Source: Bacillota bacterium (GTDB lineage: Bacteria > Bacillota > Bacilli > Alicyclobacillales > Alicyclobacillaceae). From it: a stretch of DNA of 7,965 bases. Every line of letters starts with the position of its first letter. Positions within the stretch are counted from its first letter, which is position 1. Positions 6,653-7,965 of this stretch are shown here, in pieces. A program made the translations under genes and the position numbers. Under the pieces are notes generated by a model. The model saw only the letters and a program-made list of their open reading frames with translations. It did no database searches and was not told the origin of the DNA. The stretch lies in contig JAKADF010000138.1 of NCBI GenBank assembly GCA_021820805.1, positions 1-7,965 of the forward strand. Direction: 5' to 3'.

Positions 6653-7090
6653 TTATTCTGCCGCTGCTACCGCAGCTCTCAAGCTAAGAAGGTAGCTATC
6701 GACACCAAAGCCGCAAATCTGACCTTTCGCAATCTCAGCGAAAACCGAATGGTGGCGGAATTCATCTCGTGCGTGAATATTGGACATATGAATTTCTACA
6801 ATTGGTACAGTGAGAATTGCTAGCGCATCCCGTAGTCCGTAACTGTAATGGGTCCATGCGCCAGCATTAATAACCACGGCGTCGACGTTTTCGAAAAAGG
6901 CTTGATGAATCCGTTCGCACATCTCGCCTTCGTGATTGGTCTGGAAGCTCTCAACTTCAACACCCAACTCACTAGCAAGCTCATTCAGCCGCTGGTCGAT
7001 TTCTTCAAGCGTAATTGTGCCGTATTGTACGGGATCCCGCTTTCCAAACATATTATGGTTGATTCCATGCATCATCAAAATTCTTTTCAT
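6653..7090 (-). CDS. aroQ: Type II 3-dehydroquinate dehydratase
   Basis: This 145-residue protein has the length and fold signature of the dodecameric type II dehydroquinase, which interconverts 3-dehydroquinate and 3-dehydroshikimate. Catalytic residues are in place: Arg18 and Tyr23 on the lid loop (GKRDPVQYG), Asn13, Asn75, His81, His101 (EIHMSN) and Arg112 (FRHHS). QTNHEGEM (50-57) corresponds to the usual QSNHEGE. Two normally constant motifs are altered: GPNLN is GINHN (9-13) and NPGAYTHTS is NAGAWTHYS (75-83), marking a distinct, probably catabolic subfamily. I chose ATG 7090 because MKRILMMHG fits the first beta strand. An in-frame TTG at 7114 adds eight unconserved residues and has no ribosome binding site. 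The ribosome binding site of ATG 7090 is also weak (GGTGG, about 15 bases away). It is the first gene of the block, about 70 bases after the predicted transcription start. Confidence 0.93.
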   Translation of the reverse strand: MKRILMMHGINHNMFGKRDPVQYGTITLEEIDQRLNELASELGVEVESFQTNHEGEMCERIHQAFFENVDAVVINAGAWTHYSYGLRDALAILTVPIVEIHMSNIHARDEFRHHSVFAEIAKGQICGFGVDSYLLSLRAAVAAAE

Positions 7091-7122
7091 ATGGCTCTGT
7101 CGCCACCATCGCAAAGGATTAG

Positions 7123-7169
7123 ATTATTTTTATTAGATCGATTTAATAGAACGATCTAATAAAAATAAT
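7123..7169. promoter_or_regulatory. Large palindromic operator over the operon's -10 and start site
   Basis: ATTATTTTTATTAGATCG (7123-7140) is repeated perfectly inverted at 7152-7169 with an 11-base spacer. Inside it are two overlapping near-palindromes centred on CG: TATTAGATCGATTTAATA (7131-7148, 8 of 9 pairs) and TTAATAGAACGATCTAATAA (7143-7162, 8 of 10 pairs), with centres 13 bp apart. CG-centred palindromes are typical of LacI-family operators. The right arm includes the -10 box and the predicted start (near 7158), so the transcript cannot carry the complete hairpin; this argues for a DNA-level operator and against a terminator. Likely ligand protein: the LacI-family regulator of this block (inference). 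Confidence 0.7.
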
Positions 7170-7193
7170 AAGTGCCCCATTATAAGCTGTCAA
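7165..7193 (-). promoter_or_regulatory. Sigma-A promoter of the aroQ-led operon
   Basis: On the minus strand a perfect TTGACA (7188-7193) is separated by 17 bases from TATTAT (7165-7170), one mismatch from consensus. The predicted start is near 7158, and aroQ follows at 7090. The -10 box lies inside the right arm of the large inverted repeat, the usual arrangement for repression by blocking polymerase. Confidence 0.8.
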
Positions 7194-7544
7194 TAACATC
7201 TTATCTGAATTGGGCTAATTTTGAGTTGAGATGGAAGGAGCTTACGTTTCCAAACAATGAACTGAACACGCTGCCTCGGAGGCCTATGAAAAAGAGATTC
7301 ATTTTTTCAAAAAACTTCCGACTTTTCCATCTATATGGATCTGACTGACATGCAATATTCTAAATGGCATTGCTAATGAGGTTGATGAGGCGCGTCTTTA
7401 GGGTATGTCTACTGGTGATTTCGTATTAAACATGCTGCCCGTTAATTCCGTAACGTAGCAACCATTGGGATGCATGTTTATTCATTTTTCCATCTGCATC
7501 GGTGGCTTTTTGTGATGGTTTTGAGCGAGAAATCGCTTCCCATA

Positions 7545-7603
7545 AGTATACAACTCTATTTCCCAGTACATGATTTTATTTTCCGGTATACAACTTTATT
7601 TTC
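7545..7603. repeat. Three 20-bp tandem direct repeats
   Basis: Units start at 7545 (AGTATACAACTCTATTTCC), 7565 (AGTACATGATTTTATTTTC) and 7585 (GGTATACAACTTTATTTTC). Units 1 and 3 agree at 16 of 19 positions, and units 1 and 2 at 13 of 19. The period of exactly 20 bp, about two helical turns, places each unit on the same DNA face. This is the pattern of multiple transposase-binding sites at ends of IS21-, Tn7- or Mu-like elements, or of plasmid iterons. No transposase or replication gene is in the window, so the identity is unresolved. Confidence 0.6.
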
Positions 7604-7884
7604 TGCAAACAGTACCAGCGTTGTCTCTCAAATAAAAATCACTGAGACAAAATTAATACAGGATTTATTGAATAAAGCGATTCATCAATACACTCTTCCA
7701 GAACGTCTGATATCGAAATTGTGCGTCGTTTAGCTACAATTTAAAGCATAAGTTTGCGCATTAATGAACGGTGGAGGCGACGGGAGTATCTGTATTCTTC
7801 GATTTCACTTTTCACAGATGCCTATTCCTCGATGCAACCCGCTAAGGTTGAACTCATCTTTGACAGTTCCCTAGTCGTGGTGCG

Positions 7885-7955
7885 GGTTTGTAGGTGCAAG
7901 TTTGCACTACAACCTAATGAACCCCGCCAAAGGCGGGGTAGGTGTAACCTTTTTT
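7885..7955 (+). terminator. Tandem hairpins followed by a T-run (possible + strand terminator)
   Basis: The first hairpin (7885-7914) pairs GGTT-GTAG-TGCAA with TTGCACTACAACC, with two single-base bulges. The second is a perfect 8-bp stem, ACCCCGCC (7921-7928) and GGCGGGGT (7932-7939), with an AAA loop. Six T residues (7950-7955) follow on the + strand, but 10 bases after the stem, further than usual. It may terminate a rightward transcript, or be part of a structured RNA or a repeat that continues past the window edge. Confidence 0.4.
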
Positions 7956-7965
7956 GCATGTTTAG

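Larger units (their letters stand above)
7194..7965. other. Right flank without a supported gene
   Basis: No open frame here has a good ribosome binding site or a recognisable product. The longest frame (7470-7733, 87 residues) runs through the 20-bp tandem repeats, whose period is not a multiple of three and so gives no repeated peptide; I treat it as non-coding. Structures seen are a GNRA-capped hairpin (AGCGA-GAAA-TCGCT, 7524-7537), three tandem repeats (7545-7603), and two hairpins with a T-run at 7885-7955. The sequence style fits a worn mobile-element end. Confidence 0.4.

Noticed and set aside
7053..7109. 18-codon leader peptide overlapping the aroQ start (ATG at 7109, minus strand)
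   Set aside because: No ribosome site and no codon run or structure typical of attenuation.
7123..7169. Inverted repeat as a Rho-independent terminator
   Set aside because: The arms are AT-rich, and the predicted minus-strand start lies inside the right arm, so the operon RNA cannot form the full hairpin.
7240..7253. Possible CcpA cre site around ACGTTTCC
   Set aside because: Only about half of the consensus positions match and it lies upstream of the -35 box; not supportable.
7470..7733. 87-residue + strand open frame
   Set aside because: Runs through the 20-bp tandem repeats without a frame-compatible period and has no ribosome site or known motif.
1..7965. CRISPR array, tRNA, rRNA or known riboswitch
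   Set aside because: No regularly spaced identical repeats with unique spacers, no tRNA- or rRNA-like segments and no recognisable riboswitch core were seen on reading both strands.

Overview
The window looks like an accessory metabolic locus from a low-to-moderate GC Bacillota (Bacillus/Paenibacillus/Alicyclobacillus-like). The grounds are strong AGGAGG-type ribosome binding sites, consensus sigma-A promoters (TTGACA-17-TATTAT; TTGATG-17-TATAAT), a GTG start in use, and the protein families present. The genus assignment is an inference from style; no marker gene is present.

Layout. Positions 1-1111 hold no confident large gene: a possible 61-residue membrane peptide ORF (292-477) followed by a good + strand terminator (497-526), then about 580 bases of unassigned, possibly decayed sequence. 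Positions 1112-7193 are one minus-strand block. It reads, in transcription order: promoter and large palindrome (7123-7193), type II 3-dehydroquinate dehydratase (aroQ), YdiB-type quinate/shikimate dehydrogenase, YdiF-type CoA-transferase, MaoC-type enoyl-CoA hydratase, ketopantoate-reductase-like protein, small VOC protein, and, behind its own promoter, a LacI-family regulator. Positions 7194-7965 have no gene I can support, but contain three 20-bp tandem repeats and, at the right edge, two hairpins before a T-run.

How the genes may work together. AroQ plus a YdiB-type dehydrogenase is the enzyme pair that interconverts quinate/shikimate with their dehydro forms. The cluster is not with biosynthetic aro genes and carries a LacI regulator, so a catabolic (inducible) role is more likely than aromatic amino acid synthesis. 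The next two genes (CoA-transferase, hydratase) handle acyl-CoA thioesters, suggesting that a carboxylic acid made or used by the first two enzymes is activated with CoA and then hydrated or dehydrated. Escherichia coli has a comparable neighbourhood, ydiB-aroD-ydiF, with a type I dehydratase in place of the type II enzyme seen here. The exact substrate is not determined by the sequence.

Regulation. An 18-bp perfect inverted repeat with an 11-nt spacer overlaps the -10 box and the expected transcription start of the operon. Within it lie two overlapping palindromes centred on CG, the usual geometry for LacI-family operators, so the LacI protein at the far end of the block is the natural candidate repressor. 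This is the clearest testable regulatory hypothesis in the window.
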